A stretch of 9,009 bases of DNA from Burkholderiaceae bacterium. GTDB taxonomy: Bacteria > Pseudomonadota > Gammaproteobacteria > Burkholderiales > Burkholderiaceae_C. The notes below the pieces were generated by a model that searched no databases, had not been told where the DNA came from, and saw only the letters and a program-made list of their open reading frames with translations. Each line of letters opens with the position of its first letter. The first letter of the stretch is position 1. The position numbers and the translations under genes are program-made. The stretch lies in NCBI GenBank assembly GCA_017999135.1, contig JAGOBT010000096.1:1-9009 (forward strand). Reading direction: 5' to 3'. Shown piece by piece: positions 6,127 through 9,009 of this stretch.

Positions 6127-9009
<2,883 letters not shown>

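Overview
This window is the replication-origin neighbourhood of a high-GC bacterial chromosome. Gene order and protein sequences fit a betaproteobacterium of the order Burkholderiales; a finer placement would be a guess. Two sets of core genes are transcribed away from each other. Leftward (minus strand) from about 4.3 kb run rpmH, rnpA, yidD, yidC and mnmE. Rightward (plus strand) from about 4.4 kb run dnaA, dnaN and gyrB. mnmE (its C-terminal end) and gyrB (its C-terminal part) are cut by the window edges. All other genes are intact, and none looks foreign.

Left arm: rpmH (ribosomal protein L34), rnpA (RNase P protein), yidD and yidC form a compact series. yidD starts 10 bases after rnpA and overlaps yidC by an ATGA junction. 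A 277-base spacer rich in inverted repeats then separates yidC from mnmE. The apparent GTG start of mnmE lies inside a perfect 12-bp inverted repeat. Functionally the arm joins ribosome and tRNA maturation (L34, RNase P, MnmE) with inner-membrane protein insertion (YidC, YidD).

Centre: the 305-base rpmH-dnaA spacer holds back-to-back promoters. One is a strong sigma70-like promoter for rpmH (TTGACC-17-TCTAAT). The other is a promoter for dnaA whose -10 overlaps a perfect DnaA box. A second DnaA box touches the dnaA start codon. More DnaA-box-like 9-mers lie inside the rnpA coding region, in an expanded linker of the protein, and in the 230-base dnaA-dnaN spacer, which is also rich in inverted repeats. 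The origin is therefore probably here, possibly with boxes spread over three clusters.

Right arm: dnaA (initiator), dnaN (beta sliding clamp) and gyrB (gyrase B subunit) follow the common bacterial order. A small GC-rich hairpin lies between dnaN and gyrB.

I found no mobile element, CRISPR array, tRNA, rRNA or unknown gene cluster. The points worth a second look are cis-regulatory: DnaA boxes embedded in rnpA, the hairpin over the mnmE start, and the structured spacers.
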